This document shows, in pieces, positions 39,168-47,413 of a stretch of DNA of 64,000 nucleotides; positions within the stretch are counted from its first letter, which is position 1; every line of letters starts with the position of its first letter. Under the pieces are notes generated by a model. It saw nothing but the letters and a program-made list of their open reading frames with translations. It searched no databases and was not told the DNA's origin. Where the stretch lies: assembly GCA_913058395.1 (NCBI GenBank), contig CAJXQI010000008.1:124001-188000 (forward strand). Reading direction: 5' to 3'. Made by a program: the position numbers and the translations under genes. This DNA comes from an uncultured Colwellia sp. GTDB taxonomy: Bacteria > Pseudomonadota > Gammaproteobacteria > Enterobacterales > Alteromonadaceae.

Positions 39168-40523
39168 TTAATTACCTGCTACTTGCATTTCGTTAATAAT
39201 AATTGAGCCTGTTCGAATGCTACCACGCATATCAATATCATTGCCGATAGCAACAATGCCCGCGAACATATCTTGCAGCTTGCCCGCGATAGTAATTTCA
39301 TCAACTGGGTAAGCGATTTCACCATTTTCAACCCAAAATCCAGCTGCGCCGCGTGAGTAATCACCGGTTACAACATTAACGCCTTGGCCCATTAATTCGG
39401 TTACCAATAGTCCTGTGCCAAGAGTTTTCAACATCGCATCAAAATCACCACCTTGACCTGATTCTTTTATGCCTAACTGCCAATTGTGAATACCACCGGC
39501 ATGACCCGTTGATTGCATACCAAGCTTACGGCCTGAATAACTTGTTAATAGATAAGTTGCTAAGCGACCATCGGTGATAATTTCACGATCTATCGTTGCA
39601 ATTCCTTCACTATCAAAGGCACTACTTGCTAAGGCTTTTTTCAGATGTGGACGCTCACTGACCGATAAAAACTCAGGGAACACTTGCTTATCCATTGAAT
39701 CCATCAAAAATGATGATTTTCGATATAAGTTACCACCACTTATGGCTGCAATGTAGTGACCAAAGATACTATTAGCAATGTCGGCACGAAACATCACGGG
39801 TACTTTAGTGGTGGCCAGTTTATGCGCACCTAAACGCGACAGCGCTTCAATTGAAGATTGCTTGCCAATACTAACGGCACTTTCCATGGCATCAAATTCA
39901 CGACTAACGGTATAAGCATAATCGCGCTGCATATCTTCGCCTTCATTAGCGATCATCACACAGCTTAAATTATGACGTGTACTCGGGTAACCGACTAATT
40001 GACCATGACTATTACCATAAACTTTAAAGCCTTCAAAACTTGCTAGAGTTGCGCCGTCAGAATTAGTAATACGTTCATCATAGGCAAGAGCAGTGTCTTC
40101 ACATTCTTTAGCTAGACTAATCGCCTCTTCTGTAGACAGTACTTTTGGGTGATATAAATCTAAGTCTTCAGGGTTCATCGCCAATAATTCTTTATCAGCT
40201 AAGCCAGAACAATCATCAACAGAGGTATATTTAGCTATATTTACTGCCGCTTCAATCGCTTGCTTCAAGGCTTTTTCAGATAAATCAGCCGTAGAAGCAC
40301 TACCTTTACGACCTTCTTTATATACGGTAATACCCAGCGCACCATCGCTAGTAAACTCAACATTTTCAACTTCCCCTAAACGCGTACTCACACTTAAGCC
40401 TTGCTGACGGCTCATGGCAACTTCAGCACCATCAGCGCCTAATGATTTGGCCATTGCCATTGCGTCGTTAACGCGCTGCTTAACATGTTCTATTTGCGTT
40501 TGGATACTATCAGAATCGCTCAT
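39168..40523 (-). CDS. pmbA: Metalloprotease subunit PmbA/TldE
   Basis: The 451-residue TldE subunit partners TldD in a heterodimeric zinc protease that matures microcins and removes the CcdA antitoxin in E. coli. VSTRLGEVENVEFTSDGALGITVY and the C-terminal GDYSRGAAGFWVENGEIAYPV match closely; TldE itself lacks the catalytic HExxxH of TldD. A GTG at 40541 is in frame, but the ATG at 40523 fits the family better. It is divergent from yjgA. Confidence 0.95.
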   Translation of the reverse strand: MSDSDSIQTQIEHVKQRVNDAMAMAKSLGADGAEVAMSRQQGLSVSTRLGEVENVEFTSDGALGITVYKEGRKGSASTADLSEKALKQAIEAAVNIAKYTSVDDCSGLADKELLAMNPEDLDLYHPKVLSTEEAISLAKECEDTALAYDERITNSDGATLASFEGFKVYGNSHGQLVGYPSTRHNLSCVMIANEGEDMQRDYAYTVSREFDAMESAVSIGKQSSIEALSRLGAHKLATTKVPVMFRADIANSIFGHYIAAISGGNLYRKSSFLMDSMDKQVFPEFLSVSERPHLKKALASSAFDSEGIATIDREIITDGRLATYLLTSYSGRKLGMQSTGHAGGIHNWQLGIKESGQGGDFDAMLKTLGTGLLVTELMGQGVNVVTGDYSRGAAGFWVENGEIAYPVDEITIAGKLQDMFAGIVAIGNDIDMRGSIRTGSIIINEMQVAGN

Positions 40524-40640
40524 GGGTAAATTATTTCTCACATTTGTTCGCTATTTTTTTCGATACCAGCAACAGGAATGTTTTTGCTGTAACGGCTTTG
40601 TTGTATACTATAGGGAATTATCAATTTATTACCTAACATT

Positions 40641-41159
40641 ATGACAAAGTCTGCCAATCAGATCGACGAATTAGAAGAAGAATTACTGAGTAAATCGGAA
40701 ATAAAGCGTGAAATGCATCGACTGCAAGATTTTGGTCTTGTCATCGTAAAAATGTCTAAACACCAACGCAGCCGATTACCACTTACTGAAGAGCTAAAGC
40801 AAGCCATGGTAGTTGCTGATAAAATCACTAACAAACATGAAGCTTTACGTCGACATATTCGCCATATCGCAAAAATTCTGGCAGAAACCGATCTTGAGCC
40901 CATCAAACACGCAATGGAAGTGATGGCGAACAAACATCAACAAGAGTCAGTGAAGTTTGAAAAGCTTGAGCAAATGCGTGACGACTTAATTGCCCAAGGC
41001 AACGATGTAATTGAAGCTTTGTTGGCACAATTTAACACCATGGAAAGACAAAAGCTTAGACAACTTGTACGAAATGCTAAAAAAGAGCACAGTACTGAAA
41101 AAGTAGGTAAACATTACCGAGACTTATTTACTTACTTAAAAGAACATGTGGTTTTTTAA
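40641..41159 (+). CDS. darP: Ribosome biogenesis factor YjgA/DarP (DUF615)
   Basis: The 172-residue helical, charged protein associates with 50S precursors in E. coli. KSEIKREMHRLQDFGLVIVKM and the C-terminal QKLRQLVRNAKKE...KHYRDLFTYLKE are the family landmarks. It is divergent from pmbA, the common arrangement. Confidence 0.93.
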   Translation: MTKSANQIDELEEELLSKSEIKREMHRLQDFGLVIVKMSKHQRSRLPLTEELKQAMVVADKITNKHEALRRHIRHIAKILAETDLEPIKHAMEVMANKHQQESVKFEKLEQMRDDLIAQGNDVIEALLAQFNTMERQKLRQLVRNAKKEHSTEKVGKHYRDLFTYLKEHVVF

Positions 41160-41188
41160 GCACTTTCTTATCTAAAGTAAGTAAAAAT

Positions 41189-41222
41189 AACGCCCTGTGT
41201 TTAGATTAAATCAGGGCGTTTT
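41189..41222. terminator. Terminator between yjgA and the desuccinylase gene
   Basis: The stem AACGCCCTG/CAGGGCGTT with a 14-base loop and short T run lies between two converging genes and may act in both directions. Confidence 0.75.
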
Positions 41223-41265
41223 CAATGCCAATTTCTGTTTGCATAAATAACTGACTGCGTATTAA

Positions 41266-42423
41266 TTACAAAATACTATACCTACTAAATACTTTATACA
41301 ATTCAGTACCTTGATTCACACTTGCTGAGGCAAAGTGTAAAATAGGGATCACGGGATGATCCAAATTAATATAGTGTAATGGATCGCCATCACCATAATT
41401 ATCCATTCGCAATATCCGTGCTAAAGGCTCTCCTGCAGGTAAAGGCTCGCCAAAACTAGCTAAGTAATCGACCATGCCGCCCATTGGCGAATATAACGCT
41501 TTATAATCTTCTAACATGCAACTATAACGAATCATTGCTTTCGGGTGATAGTCATTAGAGTTAATCACATTCTGGTACTGTAAATAACTTAAAATACCAA
41601 GCGCATCTTGATGAGCTACGTCTAAATCAATTTGCTCTTGCGACCCCAGTTCAACGGTAAAGCTTTCTTTAACGATACCACCTTCGCCTTCAACGTTATT
41701 TTTTCGAATAGAAAAGTCTCGTCCAAGCGCTTTAAGTGCTAACTGTAATTGCCACCAAGGACAAAAAGTAGCTTCATCTAACGCACCATCAAAACTATTA
41801 GGGATCAATAAGGTATGCGGAATATCAAAATATTTGGCACTTTCCTTAGCGTATTCAGGGCAATACAAATGTTTACTTGAGATAGGACCGGTGTGCAAAT
41901 CTAGCACAATATCTGCTTGGTGAGCTAAGCGTTGCAATTGATAAGCAATTCTTTGCCCTGTCGTTAAACCATAAATATTATGATTAAGTTTTTGTTCAAT
42001 TTGCTCAAGCATTAACGCTTTAAACGCAGCCTCAATTTTTTCACTACTACTATTTACATATTCTTGTGCAAACGGTTCAATAATACTGGCGTCAAAATGG
42101 AACATACGATTCCAATTAACCCCAGTTATAGGGTCAAATCTACCTAAGGTATACTCGCCATTTTTATGATTACAGCCAACAGGATTCGCATATGGCACTA
42201 AGGTAATATCACCCTTTAGTTCAATGTACTTTAATTGCTCTAATAGCTGAAAAATAACCGCATTGCCCTGTACTTCTGCGCCATGCATATTCGCTTGAAT
42301 ATAAACACTAGGGCCTTGCTGTGAGCCATGTTGAGAGCCTTTAATACGATATACTGGTACCGTCAGTGCTGCACCACTGGCCATTTCACCAACGTGCATC
42401 ACTTCTTTACTAATTACATTCAT
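41266..42423 (-). CDS. Zinc-dependent succinylglutamate desuccinylase/aspartoacylase-family protein
   Basis: The 385-residue hydrolase of the M14-like AspA/AstE family removes acyl groups from amino acids in characterised members. Zinc ligands are H47 and E50 in NMHGAEVQG and H177 in DLHTGP; the likely base is E258 in TVELGSQEQ. The ATG at 42423 has AAAAGG seven bases upstream, and its context is copied in both upstream repeats, so I prefer it to the ATG at 42438. It lies downstream of dapA-dapD-lysA on the same strand, so removal of succinate from succinyl-diaminopimelate is an attractive inference, but not shown. Confidence 0.82.
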   Translation of the reverse strand: MNVISKEVMHVGEMASGAALTVPVYRIKGSQHGSQQGPSVYIQANMHGAEVQGNAVIFQLLEQLKYIELKGDITLVPYANPVGCNHKNGEYTLGRFDPITGVNWNRMFHFDASIIEPFAQEYVNSSSEKIEAAFKALMLEQIEQKLNHNIYGLTTGQRIAYQLQRLAHQADIVLDLHTGPISSKHLYCPEYAKESAKYFDIPHTLLIPNSFDGALDEATFCPWWQLQLALKALGRDFSIRKNNVEGEGGIVKESFTVELGSQEQIDLDVAHQDALGILSYLQYQNVINSNDYHPKAMIRYSCMLEDYKALYSPMGGMVDYLASFGEPLPAGEPLARILRMDNYGDGDPLHYINLDHPVIPILHFASASVNQGTELYKVFSRYSIL

Positions 42424-42441
42424 ACATAACCTTTTCATCGA

Positions 42442-42540
42442 CTACCGCTGCCAATAGCGTAAACACCAAGAGGCGGACTCTGCTGCACGTATCAGCTCCA
42501 TCTCGCCAACGTGCATCACTTCTTTACTGATTGAATTCAT
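42442..42540 (-). pseudogene. Chimeric mini-frame 2: desuccinylase start joined to lysA end (32 codons)
   Basis: It begins MNSISKEVMHVGEM like the desuccinylase, then reads ELIRAAESASWCLR like the lysA C-terminus, and continues four residues to a TAG because the native stop has mutated (TAA to TAT). It keeps the same ribosome-binding sequence as the intact gene. It is most likely a recombination remnant, but could be translated. Confidence 0.75.
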
Positions 42541-42570
42541 ACATAACCTTTTCATCGACTACCGCTGCCA

Positions 42571-42657
42571 TTAGCGTAAATACCAAGAGGCGGACTCTGC
42601 TGCACGTATCAGCTCCATCTCGCCAACATGCATCACTTTTTTACTAATTACATTCAT
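42571..42657 (-). pseudogene. Chimeric mini-frame 1: desuccinylase start joined to lysA end (28 codons)
   Basis: The 28-residue frame reads MNVISKKVMHVGEM followed by ELIRAAESASWYLR and a TAA at the same point as the real lysA stop. The lysA-like part differs from the intact gene (ELVRAAEPATWYLR) only by conservative changes, and AAAGG precedes the ATG. It is probably a remnant of tandem duplication and internal deletion. Confidence 0.75.
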
Positions 42658-42687
42658 AAATAACCTTTCTATTGACTAGCACAGCCA

Positions 42688-43959
42688 TTAACGCAAATAC
42701 CAAGTAGCAGGCTCTGCAGCACGTACTAACTCAATCTCTCCATTTTGCAGCACATATTCCGCCGCTATTTGATGACAGAGAAAAAATGGCATACTTTCAG
42801 TAAAGCCATAAGCACCTGATAAACCAAAAACTAGCTGGTCATCGACAGCAATATCTTGTGGAAAAGCTAATCGACCAAGCTTATCCAAGCTAGTACATAA
42901 CGGGCCGTGAACATCGAAGTTGGCTAATGACTCAGTAGACTCTCGCAACATTACCGCAGGAAATGCTTGCTCAGTAATTGCCGGTCGTAATAAATGATTG
43001 ATACCACCAGCTAACACGAGTTGTTGCTGTTGAAAGTTTTGCTTTTTATCAACAACTGACGTGACGTAATAGCCTGATTCAGCCACAGCATAACGGCCGA
43101 GTTCAAGCCATAGTTCCTTAACGCCAGCTCGTGCTTTTATTTTCGCTAAGTCATCAACAATTCGTTGCCAACTTAACGTCTGACCTTTTTGTAAATAATC
43201 AACACCTAAGCCGCCACCTAAATCGAGTACTTCGAGCGTCATGCCAACTTGTTCAGCTAGCTGAGTTAGTGGCTCAACCATTTGCGACCATAAATGGTAC
43301 ATTTTTTCATTGCTGAGCATATTGCCCCATTGAAATATATGTAGACCATTAATATTTAATGCTGGGAAGTCACAGACGTTAATTGTTTGCCACTCATCAC
43401 ACGATAAACCAAAAGGCGTCACTTCATTGCCACCAAGCGGATTTTTTTCACCGTCGGGCCACTGTAGTTGCACTCGAAGTAGTACCTGAGGTTTGCAATC
43501 CAGCTCTATCGCCGATTCATTAAGCCACTGCAGCTGCAACAAACTTTCAACAACAAAGGTGTTAACACCTTGCTGTAAAAAGGCTTTCATTTGGCGCTTT
43601 GACTTAGCAGGCCCAGTATTAAGAATACGCTTAGCAGCAACATTTTGCGCTAACACTTGGCTTAGCTCACCTTGACTGGCAACGTCAAAATTAAAACCTT
43701 GTTCAGCTAAGGTAGTAATAACGCGTGACAAAGGGTTAGCCTTAACAGCAAACCAAAGTTTAATCACATCTTGCTGCATTAACTCTGACAAGTGTTGCGC
43801 AAGCGCATCTAAATCATAAAGAAAAAAGCCAACTTCATCTTCATCAATTTCGTCGGTATTTACCTGCAACTGATGGCGATTTTTCAATACGTTAAGCACT
43901 GTAGGATTAAGCCAATTTGGTCTAAATCTAGCACTTAACTTTTCTTGTGTTGCTTTCAT
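42688..43959 (-). CDS. lysA: PLP-dependent diaminopimelate decarboxylase-like protein (LysA family)
   Basis: The 423-residue fold-type III PLP decarboxylase is expected to turn meso-diaminopimelate into lysine. The PLP lysine is K73 in FAVKANPLSRV. The phosphate-binding region is LDLGGGLGVDY, and HGPLCTSLDKLGR carries the conserved cysteine. The sequence is quite divergent from E. coli LysA and brings to mind TabA of tabtoxin synthesis, so the substrate could differ. It follows dapD by 8 bp inside a riboswitch-controlled operon, which favours lysine synthesis. Confidence 0.83.
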   Translation of the reverse strand: MKATQEKLSARFRPNWLNPTVLNVLKNRHQLQVNTDEIDEDEVGFFLYDLDALAQHLSELMQQDVIKLWFAVKANPLSRVITTLAEQGFNFDVASQGELSQVLAQNVAAKRILNTGPAKSKRQMKAFLQQGVNTFVVESLLQLQWLNESAIELDCKPQVLLRVQLQWPDGEKNPLGGNEVTPFGLSCDEWQTINVCDFPALNINGLHIFQWGNMLSNEKMYHLWSQMVEPLTQLAEQVGMTLEVLDLGGGLGVDYLQKGQTLSWQRIVDDLAKIKARAGVKELWLELGRYAVAESGYYVTSVVDKKQNFQQQQLVLAGGINHLLRPAITEQAFPAVMLRESTESLANFDVHGPLCTSLDKLGRLAFPQDIAVDDQLVFGLSGAYGFTESMPFFLCHQIAAEYVLQNGEIELVRAAEPATWYLR

Positions 43960-43967
43960 TTTTTGCC

Positions 43968-44717
43968 CTAACGTAAAACAGCTTCAAGTTCTAAGGCCGC
44001 ATTACTTTTTTCATCACGGTATTTAACAATCAATGCACACGCCATATTCAAGCCTTGTTTTTCCGCCCAACCGCCAGAAATAGGACGAGTTCCAGGTACA
44101 ACCACGGCATTCTCGGGAATATCGGCGCCTTTCTCTAACATAATATTATTAACACAGTCGTAAACAGGCACTGAAGCTGAAAGCGAAACTCCTGGTGCTA
44201 ACACCGCACCTTTTTTCACTACAATACCTTCAACAATGATCACACCAGCACTAAGAAAAGCATTATCTTCAATAATCACCGGACTTGCTCCAATAGGCTC
44301 AAGTACGCCACCAATTTGTACCGCCGCAGATACATGAACATTTTTACCTACCTGTGCACATGAGCCAATTAAGGCATGGCTATCAATCATAGTACCGCTA
44401 TCAACAAATGCTCCAACATTGATATAAGCAGGCGGCATAATAATCACACCAGGAGCAACATAAGCACCGCGACGAACTGATGAACCACCCGGTACCATAC
44501 GGACATTATCACTGACCGAAAATTCACGCGCTGGTAAATTATGCTTATCAACAAACCCCTGATATATACCACCAAACTCAGTATTATCACCGGCTTTAAA
44601 TGCCGATAATATTGCTTGTTTTACGTCGATATTAGCACTCCAATTCCCACAACTACTTTGCTCTGCTGCACGTACACTTCCTGATTCTAACGCTGTTAAA
44701 GTTTCTTGCCAGTTCAT
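43968..44717 (-). CDS. dapD: Tetrahydrodipicolinate N-succinyltransferase (DapD)
   Basis: The 249-residue left-handed beta-helix acyltransferase has hexapeptide repeats at about residues 75-200, including INVGAFVDSGTMIDSHALIG, SCAQVGKNVHVSAAVQIGGV and LEPIGASPVIIEDNAF. It transfers succinate from succinyl-CoA to tetrahydrodipicolinate in the DAP pathway. It is about 25 residues shorter than E. coli DapD and looks closer to the Bacteroidetes/TabB-type branch, so lateral transfer is possible. It overlaps dapA by four bases (ATGA). Confidence 0.88.
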   Translation of the reverse strand: MNWQETLTALESGSVRAAEQSSCGNWSANIDVKQAILSAFKAGDNTEFGGIYQGFVDKHNLPAREFSVSDNVRMVPGGSSVRRGAYVAPGVIIMPPAYINVGAFVDSGTMIDSHALIGSCAQVGKNVHVSAAVQIGGVLEPIGASPVIIEDNAFLSAGVIIVEGIVVKKGAVLAPGVSLSASVPVYDCVNNIMLEKGADIPENAVVVPGTRPISGGWAEKQGLNMACALIVKYRDEKSNAALELEAVLR

Positions 44718-45727
44718 TGATTTACTTCTCTTAAATTACTTGTTGATAAAGGGGCTGATTGGGTATTATTGAGCGCAGGTTCAAAAGCAAATGATGCTTT
44801 GTCATTGCTTTTAAGTGCTTGCTCTACAAACCATTGCTGAATTTCCTGATGAATAGTGTGCAAATTGTGATCGCTAGCTAACTCTTCTTGGCATAATGGC
44901 AAACGCAATGTCGCTGTACTAATAACGGCTAATTCGGTCATTAATACTTTTACCGGAATAGGACTCGTGACTTGAAATAGCGCGGCAATGGCATTGTGCC
45001 AAAGTGGAAATAGGCCATCACATTGCTGAGATAATGCTAACGCCACATAACGCTGGGTTTCCTGCGGCCAAACATTGGCACAAACCGACACTAAGCCCCG
45101 CACACCGGCATTACCTAAATAGGGCATCATGGCATCTTCACCGCTGAACAATTCGATATCGGGGCAATGCTGACGATAGGCTAATAGCTTGTTAAGATCA
45201 CCACTCGCTTCTTTAAGCGCCCAGCAATTTTCATGATGTTGCAGTGCTTGTAATGCCGAAATGGCAATTTCGACACCACTTCGTGATGGCACGTTGTATA
45301 GCATACAAGGGAAGTCTGCTGCGTCGAGCAAGGCTTGGTACCAAGCAGTTTGCCCAATCGGCCCTGGTTTGGCATAAATTGGGCTACCCAGTAGATATGC
45401 GCTAACAGGAAGTTGATTACATTGCCCTATCCAAGCTAATTGCGCAGCAAGGTTATGGCCTCCAACAGCAACCATCAAAGGCACATCAAGCGACAATGCC
45501 ACAACGAATTCCACAATAGCGAGTTGCTCTTCACTAGTTAATGCCAGACCTTCACCTGTGCTGCCTAGCAATAAAATACCATTGGCTGCAGCATTTTGTT
45601 GCTCTGCAATGGCTTGTAAGCTGACATAATCAATCGCGCCATCACTAAGTAATGGCGTGATCAAAGCCGTCCATACAATGGAAGATTCCGATTTGGGGGG
45701 TGTTTTACAATAAGTTATTTGATTCAT
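44714..45727 (-). CDS. dapA: 4-hydroxy-tetrahydrodipicolinate synthase (DapA)
   Basis: The 337-residue aldolase-type enzyme condenses pyruvate with aspartate semialdehyde, opening the lysine branch. GSTGE lies at residues 55-59, Tyr144 in MLYNVPSRSGVEI, and the Schiff-base lysine is K172 in CWALKEASGD. The C-terminus runs ~35 residues beyond typical DapA (292 in E. coli). A TTG at 45772 is in frame, but it lies within the riboswitch terminator, so the ATG at 45727 is correct. It is the first gene of dapA-dapD-lysA. Confidence 0.9.
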   Translation of the reverse strand: MNQITYCKTPPKSESSIVWTALITPLLSDGAIDYVSLQAIAEQQNAAANGILLLGSTGEGLALTSEEQLAIVEFVVALSLDVPLMVAVGGHNLAAQLAWIGQCNQLPVSAYLLGSPIYAKPGPIGQTAWYQALLDAADFPCMLYNVPSRSGVEIAISALQALQHHENCWALKEASGDLNKLLAYRQHCPDIELFSGEDAMMPYLGNAGVRGLVSVCANVWPQETQRYVALALSQQCDGLFPLWHNAIAALFQVTSPIPVKVLMTELAVISTATLRLPLCQEELASDHNLHTIHQEIQQWFVEQALKSNDKASFAFEPALNNTQSAPLSTSNLREVNQ

Positions 45728-45733
45728 TTCTCT

Positions 45734-45756
45734 CGAACTCGTTTCGTTCGGAGAAC
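45734..45756 (-). promoter_or_regulatory. Hairpin in the dapA 5' leader next to the start codon
   Basis: CGAAC and GTTCG, extended by TCTC/GAGA, can pair just upstream of the dapA start. The structure overlaps the only purine-rich candidate ribosome site (GAGAG), so it may affect translation. Confidence 0.35.
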
Positions 45757-45770
45757 TTATAGGCGCTTGC

Positions 45771-45800
45771 AAAAGCCAAATTCAAGAAATGAATTTTGGC
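45771..45800 (-). terminator. Riboswitch-controlled terminator before dapA
   Basis: On the minus strand GCCAAAATTCA pairs with TGAATTTGGC and is followed by TTTT. It begins 9 bases after the aptamer ends. Its 5' arm starts with the GGCC needed by the alternative hairpin at 45797-45814, so the two exclude each other. Confidence 0.75.
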
Positions 45801-45814
45801 CTTAACAAAGGCCA
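45797..45814 (-). promoter_or_regulatory. Antiterminator hairpin of the lysine riboswitch
   Basis: TGGCCTT and AAGGCCA form a seven-bp stem with a TGTT loop. It uses the 3' strand of aptamer helix P1 and the first bases of the terminator stem, so it can form only when P1 is open, that is when lysine is low. Confidence 0.65.
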
Positions 45815-46006
45815 GAAGCTCTCCACCTAAAAGGTGACAGTTGCAAGGATTCAACCTAGCACTCAGCATAAAATATGACTTAGCGACAACAACCGATATT
45901 TGTATCAACAAAAATACAATTACCTCGGCGTTTTCCCCCCTCACTATTGCTCACTAGAGTTTGAACTCTTCACAATAGCTACCTGGTAAACGCTCCTCTT
46001 CTGGCC
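45810..46006 (-). ncRNA. Lysine riboswitch (L-box) aptamer upstream of dapA
   Basis: Read on the minus strand, GGCCAGAAG and CTTCTGGCC form P1 across 197 nt. Between them, in order, are the class-defining conserved blocks: AGAAGAGGAGCG, GTGAGGGGGGAAAACGCCGAGG, CGGTTG, CTGTCACC, and GGTGGAGAGCTTCTGG. The order and spacing match the E. coli lysC L-box. A sigma-70 promoter lies ~60 bp upstream. Lysine binding should close P1 and favour the terminator that follows, shutting off dapA-dapD-lysA. Confidence 0.93.
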
Positions 46007-46064
46007 CTTCATCATTAGGCTAGTTACAAAATGAACTAACCCAACTGGAATAAGGGACTAAATT

Positions 46065-46094
46065 ATTAAAACATTTAAATCTAAGTCTCGTCAA
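46065..46094 (-). promoter_or_regulatory. Probable sigma-70 promoter of the lysine riboswitch-dapA operon
   Basis: TTGACG (46089-46094) and TTTAAT (46065-46070) are separated by 18 bp on the minus strand, each one base from consensus, 59 bp before the aptamer. Confidence 0.6.
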
Positions 46095-46126
46095 TAGACG
46101 TCTAAACGTATATTAACAATAAAAAT

Positions 46127-47413
46127 CTAATTTATTGATAAACTTGATCTTATTTCTTTTTCTAAAATAGAAATTCGATCTTGCCCCCAATAGCTAAAAT
46201 TTTTCATTTTAAAACACGGCACGCCCCAAAACGCTAAACTTGTCAGTTCTGCTTGGTTATTATCAGCCCACTGCTGCCAATTGTTTTCAGCTTTATAGGC
46301 ATGCGCAGCTTGTTTATCTAATGCTAACTCACCAATAATATTATCGATATTCTCGGTATCAGATAAATCAATATTCTCTACATAGACCGCGCGAAAACAC
46401 GCCAACATGTACTCTTTACCCTTACCTTGTTGCTGTGCCCAAGCAAACATACTATATGCGTTGATGACACCATCACCTAAGGGATCTACAAAACCATTAA
46501 ATTCAATATTAAGCTTTTTCGCTTCCCTTAAAGCATCCAAATAGATGTATTTTTGCTTAGCGATGGGAATTGAAGCACCGCGCATCAATAAAGGTAAAAC
46601 AGGTTTAATCACTAGTTCAAGTTGATAGCGCTCGGCCAATGCAATAGCTTGCACAAAACCCAAATATGAATAAGGACTACGTAAAGACAAGAATATTTCT
46701 AGTTGCTGTAATTTTACGTTAATTGTTGGCTGTTTTTTAAAATCAGTAAACTTTGTGCTAACAAGTTCCTTACTGACATTTACATCGGCCAATAATTCAT
46801 TACTAACCGATGTTATCAAGCTGTGTTGCTCTAAAGCCTTTTCAAAATGAAAAAGTCTATCTACGCCAACAAACCAATCTCCAGCAAAACAAATAGCAGC
46901 AGCACAATAATGCCCCTTATTTTCAAGTCGAGCTTGGTTTTTCACTTGATGGGTAATAGTCGGTGTCGACGCGACATAGTGTTCACTATAAGTACCGCCC
47001 CAAGTTTGTAAAAAAATTTGCTCGGCATTATTGATATTATTAGGCAGCAATTGCCAAGCTTGCTGACCTGTAGAAAATAACCTTGACGAAGGAACTTTAT
47101 CTATTTTCACTAATTGATATTGCTCAGCAATTAAATTAGCATCCTGAATTGCCCATTGTCGATGCAGCTTTGGAGCTATTGTCACTCCAGGTAAAGCGCC
47201 CCAAATAAAGAATATTTTTAACTCTACTTCATATTTATCCTGTAAACGAGCTAGCATTTGTACCAACATAAAACTGTGAGGATCGTTTAACGCTAAATAT
47301 ACTTCTGCCTGCGCACTTTTCCCAAAAAAACGCCCTAATAGAAAATAACGGAAGGTCAAAAGCTTTTGCCTATTTTGGCTATGTAGCCATTTTATTTTCA
47401 GGCGAAAAATCAT
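46127..47413 (-). CDS. Double DsbA-fold protein (HCCA isomerase-like)
   Basis: The 428-residue protein carries two thioredoxin/DsbA-like domains of the 2-hydroxychromene-2-carboxylate isomerase (kappa-GST) type. The second opens with IFLSLRSPYSYLGFVQAI and ends with LTSLAFWGVPCFKM. The first opens with VYLALNDPHSFMLVQMLA and is more degenerate. No CxxC motif is present, so it is not a classical disulfide oxidase. The frame opens at a TTG (47431). An AAAGGAG lies 18 bases before the ATG at 47413 but only six before an in-frame ATT at 47425, so the true start is uncertain. Function unknown. Confidence 0.72.
   Translation of the reverse strand: MIFRLKIKWLHSQNRQKLLTFRYFLLGRFFGKSAQAEVYLALNDPHSFMLVQMLARLQDKYEVELKIFFIWGALPGVTIAPKLHRQWAIQDANLIAEQYQLVKIDKVPSSRLFSTGQQAWQLLPNNINNAEQIFLQTWGGTYSEHYVASTPTITHQVKNQARLENKGHYCAAAICFAGDWFVGVDRLFHFEKALEQHSLITSVSNELLADVNVSKELVSTKFTDFKKQPTINVKLQQLEIFLSLRSPYSYLGFVQAIALAERYQLELVIKPVLPLLMRGASIPIAKQKYIYLDALREAKKLNIEFNGFVDPLGDGVINAYSMFAWAQQQGKGKEYMLACFRAVYVENIDLSDTENIDNIIGELALDKQAAHAYKAENNWQQWADNNQAELTSLAFWGVPCFKMKNFSYWGQDRISILEKEIRSSLSIN

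Larger units (their letters stand above)
42391..42739 (-). repeat. Three tandem 117-bp copies of the lysA-desuccinylase junction
   Basis: Units start at 42391, 42508 and 42625 with a period of exactly 117 bp. Units 1 and 2 differ at about five positions; unit 3, which contains the true lysA end, is more diverged. Each unit holds, on the minus strand, the last ~16 codons of a lysA-type C-terminus, a short spacer with AAGGTTAT, and the first ~13 codons of the desuccinylase. The period is a multiple of three. Confidence 0.93.
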
